This document shows, piece by piece, positions 34,615 through 42,587 of a stretch of 64,000 nucleotides of DNA. The notes below the pieces were generated by a model. The model was not told the origin of the DNA. It searched no databases and saw only the letters and a program-made list of their open reading frames with translations. Position 1 is the first letter of the stretch. Each line of letters starts with the position of its first letter. Source of the stretch: CAIKMD01 sp036501365 (GTDB taxonomy: Bacteria > Pseudomonadota > Alphaproteobacteria > ATCC43930 > CGMCC-115725); the NCBI GenBank assembly GCA_036501365.1, contig DASYAL010000087.1:62001-126000 (forward strand). The letters run 5' to 3'. Made by a program: the position numbers and the translations under genes.

Positions 34615-34845
34615 TTAAGGCGCTTCGGCGAGCAGCCGCGTGCCGCGCTGTAGCGTGATGCGGCGCTCGGGATATTCCTGCCGCGCGGCCGCGAAGATTG
34701 CCCGCGCCAGCGCGGCACGCGCGGCGCGCGCCAACACGCGCTCGACCTTGCGATGGCGGGCGTCCCACAGTTCGATGCGATAGGGCAGGTCTTCCTCGGC
34801 GCCGTGCGACTGCGTTGTTCCGGTTGATCGGCGCGGCTCACTCAT
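34615..34845 (-). CDS. Small hypothetical protein, paralog of the 34906 product
   Basis: 76 residues. The core DLPYRIELWDARHRKVERVL, then EYPERRITL, is shared with the next gene upstream (DLPYKVEIWDENKVAVEQVL and EYPQRYITL). Both have a strand, a helix of about 22 residues rich in Ala, and a final strand. CCGGAGACTGGC precedes the ATG at 34845; the frame is open to 34899 without a better start. No membrane segment or signal. Function unknown. Confidence 0.65.
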   Translation of the reverse strand: MSEPRRSTGTTQSHGAEEDLPYRIELWDARHRKVERVLARAARAALARAIFAAARQEYPERRITLQRGTRLLAEAP

Positions 34846-34905
34846 GCCAGTCTCCGGGTCGCCTGGCGAGGACGCCGTTCGCGCCGGCCTTCCCAGCAAC
34901 GCTCC

Positions 34906-35193
34906 TTAATGTACGGGTCCGTTCCAGCGAGTCACCACGCGGTTCTTGAAGCGAAGCGTAATATAGCGTTGCGGGTATTCCTTGGCGGCGGCGTACAAGG
35001 CGGCATAGCCGATGCTCGCGCTCGCGGTCACTGCGAGCACTTGCTCGACCGCGACCTTGTTTTCGTCCCAGATCTCCACTTTATAGGGAAGATCGTCGTG
35101 TTCCGTCGGAATGGGCGTGAAAGGGGGGACGGGCCGCCGCCCGTTATCGCTCTCGTCGCTCGCGGGACTGAGCCTGATCAGCGCTAAAGCCAC
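34906..35193 (-). CDS. Small hypothetical protein, paralog of the 34615 product
   Basis: 95 residues from GTG 35193, chosen because AAAGGGGGAATAGG stands before it; GTG at 35226 is a less likely alternative. The N-terminal 30 residues (ALALIRLSPASDESDNG) are variable and Pro-rich; the C-terminal 60 residues match the neighbour at 34615. The two genes are 60 bases apart and on the same strand, so a tandem duplication is likely. They lie between a catabolic operon and a divergent sensor kinase gene. Function unknown. Confidence 0.65.
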   Translation of the reverse strand: MALALIRLSPASDESDNGRRPVPPFTPIPTEHDDLPYKVEIWDENKVAVEQVLAVTASASIGYAALYAAAKEYPQRYITLRFKNRVVTRWNGPVH

Positions 35194-35350
35194 CCTATTC
35201 CCCCTTTGTTGATGCGAGGTTGACACCCAGAAAGCGAGCCGCTACCGATTGTTGCGGCGAGGCTCGCTCTCTGTCAATAACACGCTGACAGCGGATAGGT
35301 TGTCGGCGCCGGTTGCCGCGCCTCAGCCGTAACCGTGAAAACGGAGACCG

Positions 35351-37687
35351 ATGGCAAAAAACCCCGCGCCGGACCAGGATATCGAACTCCGGGTGCAAGT
35401 CCTGATCGACGCGATCAGCGACGCGGCGATCTATATGCTCGATGTCGAAGGCTTCGTCGCGAGCTGGAACACCGGGGCCGAGCGGATCAAGGGATACCGC
35501 GAGGAAGAAATTCTCGGTGAGCATTTCTCGCGCTTCTTTACCCCCGAGGATCGACAGCAAAACCTGCCGCAACGCATCCTTGCCCAGGCCGGACGGCTTG
35601 GCAGCGTCGAGGACGAGGGCTGGCGCGTGCGCAAGGACGGCACACGTTTCTGGGCGATCTCGGCGCTGCATGCTATCCGCGATCCAAGCGGCACGCTCAC
35701 CGGCTTCGCCAAGCTCACGCGCGATCAGACCGAGCGGCAGCAGGCGCAAGAGGCGCTGCGCGAAAGCGAGCGGCGGTTCCGCGCCCTGGTCGACGGCGCC
35801 GACGACTACGCGATCTACATGCTCGATCCCAATGGGATCGTGACCAATTGGAATGTCGGCGCCGAGCGCATCAAGGGCTACAAGGCGGACGAGATCGTCG
35901 GCCATCATTTCAGCGAATTCTATACGCGCGAGGATCGGCTGAACGGCGTGCCGGCGCGCGGGCTCGATAGCGCGCTGCGCGAAGGCCGGTTCGAATCGGT
36001 GGGTTGGCGCGTGCGCAAGGACGGCAGCCGGTTCCTCGCCAATGTCATCTTGACGCCGATCCGGGAAAACGGCTCGCTGATTGGCTTCGCCAAGGTCACG
36101 CGCGACGTCACCGAGCGCGAGGAGGCGCAGAAAGCGTTGCGCGATTCCGCGCACCAGTTCCGCCTGCTGCTCGGCGGCATCGTCGACCACGCGATCTATA
36201 TGCTCGATCTCAACGGCATCATTACGAGCTGGAACGCCGGCGCCGAAAAAATCAAAGGCTATACGGCCGACGAGATCATCGGCGAGCATTTCTCGCGCTT
36301 CTATACCGAGGCTGATCGCAGCCAAGGCCTGCCGGCGCGCGCGCTTCACACCGCGGCCACGATCGGGCGTTACGAAGCACAGGGATGGCGGGTGCGCAAG
36401 GACGGCAGCCAGTTCTGGGCCAATGTCGTGGTCGACGCCATCCGCGACGATACCGGCGCATTGGTCGGTTACGCGAAGATCACGCGGGACATCTCCGAGG
36501 CTCGCGAGATGGAGCTGGCGCTACAACGGACCCGCGAGCAGCTTGCCCATGCGCAAAAGATCGAAGCGCTCGGCCGGTTGACCGGCGGCATCGCGCACGA
36601 TTTCAACAATATCCTGACCGTCGTCGGCGGCCAGGCGGCGATTCTCGCCCATAAGCTAAGCGACCCGCGCGACCGCAGTGCCGTCCAGGCGATTGCGGAC
36701 GCGACGCAGCGGGGCGAGACGCTGACGCGTCAGATGCTGGTTTTTGCGCGACAGCAACGACTGGAGCCGAAGGTCATTCAAGTCGGCGCGCAGGTCGAGC
36801 GCGCGCGCAGCCTGCTGCGGAGCTCGCTCGGTCCGAATACGATCATAGCGACTTCGATTGCCACCGAATTGTGGTCGATCGAGGTCGATCCCGCCGTGTT
36901 CGATTTGGCGTTGCTCAACCTCGTGATCAACGCACGCGACGCCATGCCCGAAGGCGGCATCATCACCATCGTGGCGGAGAATGTGTGCCTGGCGCGCGGC
37001 GAGGCGACCGTGGAGCTCGAGGGCGAGTTCGTCGCCGTTGCCGTCGCCGATACCGGGGTCGGCATTCCCGAGGACATCCTGCCCAAGGTCTTCGATCCGT
37101 TCTTCACGACCAAGGAAGCGGACAAAGGCACAGGCCTCGGCCTGTCGCAAGTCCATGGCTTCGCCAACCAGTCGGGTGGCGGCGTCACGATTACCAGCGC
37201 GCTCGGCAAAGGCACGACGGTTACGCTCTATTTCCCGCGCAGCGCTGGGCCGAGTGCGAGAGCGGATGCGCCGGCCGCTGCGCTCCACCGTGGCGAAGGC
37301 CGAATCCTGGTTGTCGATGACGATCCCGAGGTTGCGAATGTCGGCGCGACGCTGCTCGAACAGCTCGGCTACGTGGTGAAGACCGCAAACAGCGCGGCCG
37401 CGGCACTGAACGAGTTGAAGAATGGCGGCTTCGACCTCGTCTTCAGCGACATCGTGATGCCCGGCGCGATGAACGGCATCGGCCTCGCACGAAAAACGCG
37501 CGAACTCCATCCCGATCTACCTTTCGTACTCGCCACCGGCTACAGCGAGGCGGCCGGCGACGTGGCGCATGAATTCACAATCTTGCGCAAGCCCTTCAGC
37601 GAGGCCGAGCTCGGACGTGTGGTGGCGGTGGCGCTCGCGGCGCACGGCGAGGGCAATCTCATTCCGTTCCCCGGCACACGGAAGTAA
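35351..37687 (+). CDS. Soluble PAS-PAS-PAS hybrid histidine kinase with C-terminal receiver
   Basis: 778 residues, no membrane segment. Three PAS domains of very similar sequence occupy about 15-130, 141-262 and 270-390; each contains AIYMLD, W(N)xGAERIKGY-type and EGWRVRKDG-type segments. The kinase core follows: His416 in GGIAHDFNNIL, the N box NLVINARDAMPEGG, DTGVGIPED, FDPFFTTKEAD and GTGLGLSQVHG. A receiver domain closes the protein (ILVVDDDPE, acceptor Asp700 in FSDIVMPG, Lys in ILRKPF). Such kinases sense redox, oxygen or light through the PAS domains; no cofactor can be predicted. GGAGACCG precedes the ATG. Confidence 0.92.
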   Translation: MAKNPAPDQDIELRVQVLIDAISDAAIYMLDVEGFVASWNTGAERIKGYREEEILGEHFSRFFTPEDRQQNLPQRILAQAGRLGSVEDEGWRVRKDGTRFWAISALHAIRDPSGTLTGFAKLTRDQTERQQAQEALRESERRFRALVDGADDYAIYMLDPNGIVTNWNVGAERIKGYKADEIVGHHFSEFYTREDRLNGVPARGLDSALREGRFESVGWRVRKDGSRFLANVILTPIRENGSLIGFAKVTRDVTEREEAQKALRDSAHQFRLLLGGIVDHAIYMLDLNGIITSWNAGAEKIKGYTADEIIGEHFSRFYTEADRSQGLPARALHTAATIGRYEAQGWRVRKDGSQFWANVVVDAIRDDTGALVGYAKITRDISEAREMELALQRTREQLAHAQKIEALGRLTGGIAHDFNNILTVVGGQAAILAHKLSDPRDRSAVQAIADATQRGETLTRQMLVFARQQRLEPKVIQVGAQVERARSLLRSSLGPNTIIATSIATELWSIEVDPAVFDLALLNLVINARDAMPEGGIITIVAENVCLARGEATVELEGEFVAVAVADTGVGIPEDILPKVFDPFFTTKEADKGTGLGLSQVHGFANQSGGGVTITSALGKGTTVTLYFPRSAGPSARADAPAAALHRGEGRILVVDDDPEVANVGATLLEQLGYVVKTANSAAAALNELKNGGFDLVFSDIVMPGAMNGIGLARKTRELHPDLPFVLATGYSEAAGDVAHEFTILRKPFSEAELGRVVAVALAAHGEGNLIPFPGTRK

Positions 37688-37703
37688 GGGCAATAAAGAA
37701 GAA

Positions 37704-37730
37704 GGCCGCGAATGAACGCGGCCCAAGTTT
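37704..37730. terminator. Terminator after the hybrid kinase gene
   Basis: Stem GGCCGCG / CGCGGCC (7 bases, 37704-37710 and 37717-37723) with an AATGAA loop, 17 bases after the stop, followed by CAAGTTTAG. The T-run is short, so strength is uncertain. Confidence 0.6.
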
Positions 37731-37789
37731 AGGGAGGAACGCCCTGAGAAGGGCGCACCCCTATAACGTGGGAAGACGAAAAAGTATTC

Positions 37790-37860
37790 CTAGACCCTAG
37801 AGCACGATCGTATCGAAAAAAAGCAGCCAGCCTCTTTTCGATCGGTGAATCATGGTCTAG
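37790..37860. repeat. Nested palindromic element overlapping the end of the flavin reductase gene
   Basis: Outer arms CTAGACC (37790-37796) and GGTCTAG (37854-37860); inner arms ATCGAAAA (37812-37819) and TTTTCGAT (37835-37842). This is the pattern of the short intergenic palindromes of rhizobial genomes that begin CTAGAGCA. The right arm forms the stop codon of the flavin reductase gene. Confidence 0.65.
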
Positions 37861-38360
37861 CCGCCATAAAACACATTTTCGCCTAAATCCTTCATTTCGA
37901 GGATCGCGGCGTCGGGGCGTCCGGCGGGCGGCTTCAGAAGATGCGCCTCGGTCACTTCGGCGACGACGATGTGATGGTCGCCCTGCTCGACGATCGCGGT
38001 GACGTTGCATTCGACCGCGGCGGTCGCGGCGTCGAGGATCGGCGCGCCGTTGGCGGCCTTCTTGAAGCTCTGGCCGCTGATCTTGCCGCCGTCGAGCTGC
38101 GCCGGCTTGAAGAAGGTGAAGGCGAGGCCCTTCTGGTCCTTGCCGAGCATGTTGAGGACGAAGCTCTTGGTATTCTTGACCAGCGCATAGGCGCCGCTGT
38201 CGGTCTTGACGCCGACGACGACGAGCGGCGGCGCGAAAGCGGTCTGCGTCACCCAGTTCACGGTCGCGGCGGCGATACCACCTTTGCCGTCGTCGGCGGT
38301 GAGCACGTAGATGCCGTAGGGGATCATGCGCAAGGCGATCTTCTTGGCGTCGGCATTCAT
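37857..38360 (-). CDS. Flavin reductase family protein
   Basis: 167 residues, a FMN-binding split-barrel flavin reductase-like protein. MIPYGIYVLTADDGKGGIAA opens the domain; TVNWVTQTAFAPPLVVVGVK is the flavin-contact strand pair, and SFVLNMLGKDQKGLAFTFFK the following segment. DHHIVVAEV near 150 carries the conserved histidine. It would reduce flavin with NAD(P)H for a two-component monooxygenase, or act on flavin-linked substrates. GAGGAGG lies before ATG 38360. The reading frame ends within a palindromic repeat. Confidence 0.85.
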   Translation of the reverse strand: MNADAKKIALRMIPYGIYVLTADDGKGGIAAATVNWVTQTAFAPPLVVVGVKTDSGAYALVKNTKSFVLNMLGKDQKGLAFTFFKPAQLDGGKISGQSFKKAANGAPILDAATAAVECNVTAIVEQGDHHIVVAEVTEAHLLKPPAGRPDAAILEMKDLGENVFYGG

Positions 38361-38467
38361 CGAACAATTCCTCCTCTTTGTGCCGTGGCGGGGTTGTAGC
38401 ACGGCATCCGCAGTTGCCAAGACGCAGGCCGGCGCAGGGCGGCGCAAAGATTTTTGCGCGCGATCGT

Positions 38468-38493
38468 GTAACCCTTTTGGTCGGCGCGGCGAA
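38468..38493 (+). promoter_or_regulatory. Putative ECF sigma promoter GTAACC-N16-CGAA (copy 1)
   Basis: GTAACC at 38468-38473 and CGAA at 38490-38493, separated by exactly 16 bases, about 60 bases before the ATG of the first small secreted protein. The same pair of boxes precedes its paralog (38935). This is the arrangement I recall for SigF-type ECF sigma factors of Caulobacter and relatives. Confidence 0.6.
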
Positions 38494-38554
38494 CCTCAAG
38501 TTACGGACGGCTCGATCCCCGATCCGTCCCAACCCAGACATTGGAGGGATTCCC

Positions 38555-38917
38555 ATGAGCATTCGTTTGCGGAGTACCGCGCTTGCTTTCGCTTCCGTTC
38601 TTGCCGTCGCCGCGTCGCCGCTGGCGGCGCGGGCTGCCGATATACCGCTGCCGGGTCAGCCCGGCGCCGACACGTCGGTCGGCCAGGAGCTGCGCGGCGC
38701 GCCCTATGTCGTGATGATGGTGACGTCGAGCGGCATGACCACCGAGCGCCAGGTCACCACCGCGACCGCTGCCGAGCTGATGAAGCACGCCAAGCCGCTC
38801 GCCGGCACGATGGTGCTGATGCATGAGGGCAAGGCCTATGTCGTCGACAACATGATGATGAAGAACGGCAAGATGCTCTACGACGAGCTCGATCTGCCGC
38901 CCAACCTCATCTTCTGA
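38555..38917 (+). CDS. Small secreted protein, tandem paralog 1
   Basis: 120 residues. A Sec signal peptide of about 27 residues (MSIRLRSTALAFASVLAVAA, cleavage at ARAAD) is followed by the segment PLPGQPGADTSVGQELRG, which is almost identical in the next gene. The middle differs: a Met-rich stretch (MMVTSSGMTTER, HAKPLAGTMVLMHEGKAYVV, NNMMMKNGKMLYDEL). The C-terminus DLPPNLIF resembles the paralog's SIPGNLIY. GGAGGGATTCCC precedes the ATG. The Met-rich part could bind copper or undergo oxidation, which would fit the SigF-like promoter; this is inference. Confidence 0.78.
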   Translation: MSIRLRSTALAFASVLAVAASPLAARAADIPLPGQPGADTSVGQELRGAPYVVMMVTSSGMTTERQVTTATAAELMKHAKPLAGTMVLMHEGKAYVVDNMMMKNGKMLYDELDLPPNLIF

Positions 38918-38934
38918 AAAAATTTTTCGCATCC

Positions 38935-38959
38935 GTAACCTCGGTGCGTCGGTAACGAA
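38935..38959 (+). promoter_or_regulatory. Putative ECF sigma promoter GTAACC-N15-CGAA (copy 2)
   Basis: GTAACC at 38935-38940 and CGAA at 38956-38959, 15 bases apart, in front of the second small secreted protein. The leader downstream also repeats the first copy (TACGGACG, CGATCCCCGATC, GTCCCAAC), so promoter and leader were duplicated together with the gene. Confidence 0.55.
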
Positions 38960-39022
38960 AATGAAGATACGGACGCATCGATCCCCGATCAGTCCCAACT
39001 CGATCCCCACGGAGAGACTCCC

Positions 39023-39280
39023 ATGAGCATTCGTTCGCGCAGTACCGCTTTCGCTTTCGTCCTCGCCATCGCCGCCGCACCGCTCGCCGCCTTCGCCGGC
39101 ACGCCGCTGCCGGGCCAGCCCGGCGCCGATACCTCGCTCGGCCAGGAGTTGCGCGGCCAGCCTTACCCGGCCTCGACCGAGTGGTCGCAGTTCAAGCCGA
39201 CCGTCAACACGATGACCACGGCCTCGATGAGCAAAAGCATTTACGGCTCGCTCTCGATCCCCGGCAATCTCATCTACTGA
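39023..39280 (+). CDS. Small secreted protein, tandem paralog 2
   Basis: 85 residues, signal peptide of about 25 residues (MSIRSRSTAFAFVLAIAAAP, cleavage near AFAG). It shares TPLPGQPGADTSLGQELRG and the ending GNLIY with the preceding gene, but lacks its Met-rich middle and has TEWSQFKPTVNTMTTASMSK instead. CACGGAGAGACTCCC precedes the ATG. The gene is 105 bases downstream of paralog 1 with its own promoter-like boxes. No known domain. Confidence 0.75.
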   Translation: MSIRSRSTAFAFVLAIAAAPLAAFAGTPLPGQPGADTSLGQELRGQPYPASTEWSQFKPTVNTMTTASMSKSIYGSLSIPGNLIY

Positions 39281-39332
39281 GCGGGTTCGTTGCGGCGGTG
39301 CCGTGCCCCCCGGCGCCGTCCGCGATGCATTC

Positions 39333-40544
39333 CTAATGCGCCGCGGCGGCGACGGGAACGCGGCGCCCGAGCGCGAAGGCCGCGAGCGCGGCGCCGAGCG
39401 AAAGCATCGCGCCGATGAGGGTCAGCACGATCATCGGCAGCGGCGTGCCGTTGGCGAAGATGCCGTAGAGCTCGGCCGCCACGGCGCTCATGAACATCTG
39501 CGCAAAGACGCCGAGGCCGGCGGCGGTGCCGGCCAGCGCCGGCGCGACGCGCATCGCGCCGGCCTGCGCGTTCGGCAGCGACAGGCCTTGCGAGAAGCTG
39601 ATCATGCCGCCGGGCAGGAAGAGCATCAGCGGCGAGAGAAAACCGGCGATGATCAGCGCTGTCTGGCCGGCGATCACCAGGACGGCGATGATGGAGCCGA
39701 GCAGGACCATATGGTCGATCGGCGCGCGGCCGCTCAGGTGGCTCGAGATCCAGTTGCCGGTCATATAGCCGAGCGGGAACAGCATGAAATAGAAGCCGTA
39801 TTCCGTCGCCGACTGGCCGAGCAAATCCTTCATCAGCAGCGGCGAGGCGGCAGCGAGGGCGAAGAAGGCCAGCGACATGAAGCCCGATTGCAGCACATAG
39901 GCGACGAAGCGGCCCTGGCGCAGCAGCGCGGCGTAGTGATGGAACACCGGTGCCTGCGGGCCGGCGTCGCGGCGGCTGCGCGTCTCGAACAAGACGAAAT
40001 AAGCGCCCGCGAGGATCGCCGCGCCGACCAGCAGCGCGAACCAGAACGCAGAGCGCCAGCCGAGGCTGTCCATCAGGATGCCGCCGAGCGGCGGCGCGAT
40101 CATCGGCCCGAGCGTATAGGCCATGGTGAGATAGGCGATCGCCTTCACCAGCGCCTCGGGACCATAGGCGTCGCGCGCGATGGCGCGCGATAAGGTCAGG
40201 CCGCAGCCGGCGCCGATCGCCTGGACGAGGCGGGCGGCGATCAGCACTTCGACCGAGCCCGCGATCGCCGAAAGCCCGCTGCCGATCACGAACAGCGAAA
40301 GCCCGCCGAGCAGCACCGGCCGCCGGCCGTAGCGATCGGAGAGGCTGCCATATACCAGCGTCACCACCGCCATGGTGAAGAGGGTGATGCTGAAGGTAAA
40401 CTCGACCAGCGCGTCGGAGATCGCGAAGGACGATTTCACCGCCGCCATCACCGGCAGGAAGAGATGAATCGCGAGCGGTCCGATCAGCGTCACCGCGCCG
40501 AGGGCTATGGCGAAGAGGGCGCCCGGACGCCGGCTTGCGCTCAT
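39333..40544 (-). CDS. MFS transporter, Bcr/CflA drug-efflux type
   Basis: 403 residues with twelve hydrophobic segments. The loop 2-3 motif YGSLSDRYGRRPVLLGG is the MFS signature and the motif C region LGPMIAPPLGGILMD identifies the drug:proton antiporter (12-segment, Bcr/CflA) group. ARLVQAIGAGCGLTLSRAIA corresponds to motif B with the conserved Arg. Its ATG overlaps the stop of the nitronate-monooxygenase-like gene (ATGA), so the pump is co-translated with that enzyme and may export its product or a toxic intermediate. Confidence 0.88.
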   Translation of the reverse strand: MSASRRPGALFAIALGAVTLIGPLAIHLFLPVMAAVKSSFAISDALVEFTFSITLFTMAVVTLVYGSLSDRYGRRPVLLGGLSLFVIGSGLSAIAGSVEVLIAARLVQAIGAGCGLTLSRAIARDAYGPEALVKAIAYLTMAYTLGPMIAPPLGGILMDSLGWRSAFWFALLVGAAILAGAYFVLFETRSRRDAGPQAPVFHHYAALLRQGRFVAYVLQSGFMSLAFFALAAASPLLMKDLLGQSATEYGFYFMLFPLGYMTGNWISSHLSGRAPIDHMVLLGSIIAVLVIAGQTALIIAGFLSPLMLFLPGGMISFSQGLSLPNAQAGAMRVAPALAGTAAGLGVFAQMFMSAVAAELYGIFANGTPLPMIVLTLIGAMLSLGAALAAFALGRRVPVAAAAH

Positions 40545-41515
40545 GCAACGAGCCGCGGCAGCTTATCGCGCAGGATCGCCTCGGCGTCGCGCGCGATGCG
40601 CGCGACGATGTCGCCTGCCGCCGGAATGTCGTGGATCAAGCCGCAATCCTGGCCCATCGACAGCGGCGCATTGTCGATGTCGCCGGCCTTGCGCGCTTCC
40701 TGGACGGCGGCGAGCGCCTCCGCCTGGTTCTGGCGCAGCAGCCATTCGCGCCCGGCCCAGCGCTCGATGAAGCGGTTGCGCTTCGAGCGCGACATCGCCC
40801 CCGGCCAGACCAGGCCGGCGGCGAGATCGGGGATTTCCGACAGCGCCGTGTCGTGGCCGTCGGCATCGACGATCGCCTGCTTGAAATTGGGATGGAGCGG
40901 GGATTCGATCGAGGCGAGGAAGCGTGTGCCGAGGAGCGCGCCGTCGGCGCCGAGCGCCAGCGCCGCGGCGAGGCCGCGGCCGTCGGCGATGCCGCCGGCG
41001 GCGAGAACCGGCACCGGCGCGACGGCGTCCACCACCATCGGAATGAGCGGCAGGCTTGCCTGCCAGCTCACATGGCCGCCGCCTTCGGTGCCTTGGGCGA
41101 TGATGATGTCGGCGCCGGCTTTTGCCGCGCGCCGGGCTTCGGGCGCGCCGCCCACCATGAAGGTGACCTTGGCGCCGGCCTCGTGCGCGCGATCGATGAA
41201 CGGCTTCGCATCCTGCTCGGGCCGCGGCCAGGCGAAGGCGATCACCGCCGGCCGCAGCTCGAGCGCGGCGGCGAAGCTTTCCTCGCGGATGTTGAACAGC
41301 AGGAAGTTCAGCGCGAAAGGCTTGTCGGTCTTGCCGCGGATGGCGGCGGTGCCGCGGCGGATCTGCTCCGGCGCGAGGCCGTGACAGCCCATCGCGCCAA
41401 GGCCGCCGGCGTTCGATACCGCTGAGACCAGATCGGGCGCGTAGATCGAGCCCATGCCGCCGAGCGCGATCGGATGATCGATCTTCAGCAACTCGCAAAG
41501 CCGCGTGCGGATCAT
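40541..41515 (-). CDS. Nitronate monooxygenase-like flavoprotein
   Basis: 324 residues, 2-nitropropane dioxygenase/NMO family, FMN-dependent TIM barrel. IDHPIALGGMGSIYAPDLVS opens the first strand; GADIIIAQGTEGGGHVS contains the glycine-rich phosphate loop and the catalytic-type histidine (GGHV); VPVLAAGGIADGRGLAAAL and ALGADGALLGTRFLAS follow. The enzyme oxidises nitronates or related anions, or may be an enoyl-reductase relative. It is coupled to the MFS gene and preceded, across repeat B, by the NMT1-fold gene. Confidence 0.87.
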   Translation of the reverse strand: MIRTRLCELLKIDHPIALGGMGSIYAPDLVSAVSNAGGLGAMGCHGLAPEQIRRGTAAIRGKTDKPFALNFLLFNIREESFAAALELRPAVIAFAWPRPEQDAKPFIDRAHEAGAKVTFMVGGAPEARRAAKAGADIIIAQGTEGGGHVSWQASLPLIPMVVDAVAPVPVLAAGGIADGRGLAAALALGADGALLGTRFLASIESPLHPNFKQAIVDADGHDTALSEIPDLAAGLVWPGAMSRSKRNRFIERWAGREWLLRQNQAEALAAVQEARKAGDIDNAPLSMGQDCGLIHDIPAAGDIVARIARDAEAILRDKLPRLVA

Positions 41516-41561
41516 CGTCCCCTCCCAAAACGTCTGCTTCCTTGCAGAAGCAGCCTGAGCC

Positions 41562-41657
41562 CCTTCGACTACGCTTCGCTCCGCTCAGGGTGAGGCGAGA
41601 TGGTGGGCATGGAAGATGCCCCGCACCACATATCCTTATCCCGAGCGTAGTCGAAGG
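41562..41657. repeat. Dispersed palindromic repeat, copy B
   Basis: Perfect 14-base terminal inverted repeat: CCTTCGACTACGCT (41562-41575) and AGCGTAGTCGAAGG (41644-41657), with 68 bases between. The inside carries CTCCGCTCAGGGTGAGG and AAGATGCC as in copies A and C. It fills the gap between two minus-strand genes. Confidence 0.85.
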
Positions 41658-41683
41658 ATGCTCGATGCCCTTGCAGCGCTAAA

Positions 41684-42565
41684 TTATTCAGCCGCCGCGA
41701 GGCTGACGATCGAGTGCTCGTAATCGTTGCCGCCGAGATTGCCGTCGGGGAAGATGCCGCGCTCGGCGATCCATTTGCGCGATTCCTCGAACACTTCCTT
41801 GGTATAGGGCTCGAAGACGATGCGCTCGCCCGGGCCCCAGCGCCGCGTATCCATCATCGCATGGAAGCGGGTGGGGAATTCCTTCTTGTAATAATGGGTG
41901 TAGAGCTCGGGGCGCAGATCGATGTCGCGCTGAGCGCGGCGCAGCGCGCGGTAATATTTGCGCACGTCTTCCATGTCGGGATCGCCGGTGATGGTCATCG
42001 CCATCATGAAAGTGCTGTCGATCACCTTGCGGAAGCCGAGCTGCTCCAGGAAGTAATAAGGTCCGCTGAACACCGACACCGCCGGCGCTTTGCGGTCGAA
42101 GAGCTGCTCCATGCGACTGAACAACAAGCCGTCGGCGAAGCTCAGCTTGATCTGATCGAGCGGCAGGTAGCCTTCGAGCGACTGGATGGTCGCGTAATGG
42201 CTGCCCGACTGATAGCCCACCGAGATCGGCACGCCGGCCAGGTCCTTCGGCTCCTTGATCGGCGATTCCGGCGGCACGAACACGCCGGCGGGCGAGACTG
42301 AATAGGCATCGGCATAAAGCTTGCCGTGGCCCGAAGCGGCGGCGACGTTCACCGTCCAGTGGCAGGCGCCGCTGATGTTGCAAGTGCGCCCGGCCTCGAT
42401 CGTCTGATAGGCGCCGACTTTGTTGCCGAGCTGATGGCTCGAGCCGCTCGTGGACGGCATCGTCTCCTGGAAGTCATAGTCGAGGCCTTCGGCCCGAAAA
42501 TAGCCTTTCTCCTCGGCGACCCATTCCTGCAGCCGGAAATGCGGCGCGATCACGAAATTACCCAT
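41684..42565 (-). CDS. NMT1/THI5-like protein without signal peptide
   Basis: 293 residues. APHFRLQEWVAEEKGYFRAE and GLDYDFQET match the first segments of NMT1/THI5-type binding proteins, and LAGVPISVGYQSGSHYATIQ the hinge region. The start at 42565 behind GAAGGAGGAGGAGACC gives no signal peptide, so the product should be cytoplasmic. AGRTCNISGACHWTVN, a Cys-rich stretch near 80, may be functional. Given that yeast THI5 has this fold and acts as an enzyme, an enzymatic role is possible. It lies 22 bases after the GntR regulator gene and is likely co-transcribed with it. Confidence 0.75.
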   Translation of the reverse strand: MGNFVIAPHFRLQEWVAEEKGYFRAEGLDYDFQETMPSTSGSSHQLGNKVGAYQTIEAGRTCNISGACHWTVNVAAASGHGKLYADAYSVSPAGVFVPPESPIKEPKDLAGVPISVGYQSGSHYATIQSLEGYLPLDQIKLSFADGLLFSRMEQLFDRKAPAVSVFSGPYYFLEQLGFRKVIDSTFMMAMTITGDPDMEDVRKYYRALRRAQRDIDLRPELYTHYYKKEFPTRFHAMMDTRRWGPGERIVFEPYTKEVFEESRKWIAERGIFPDGNLGGNDYEHSIVSLAAAE

Positions 42566-42587
42566 GGTCTCCTCCTCCTTCTCGGAT

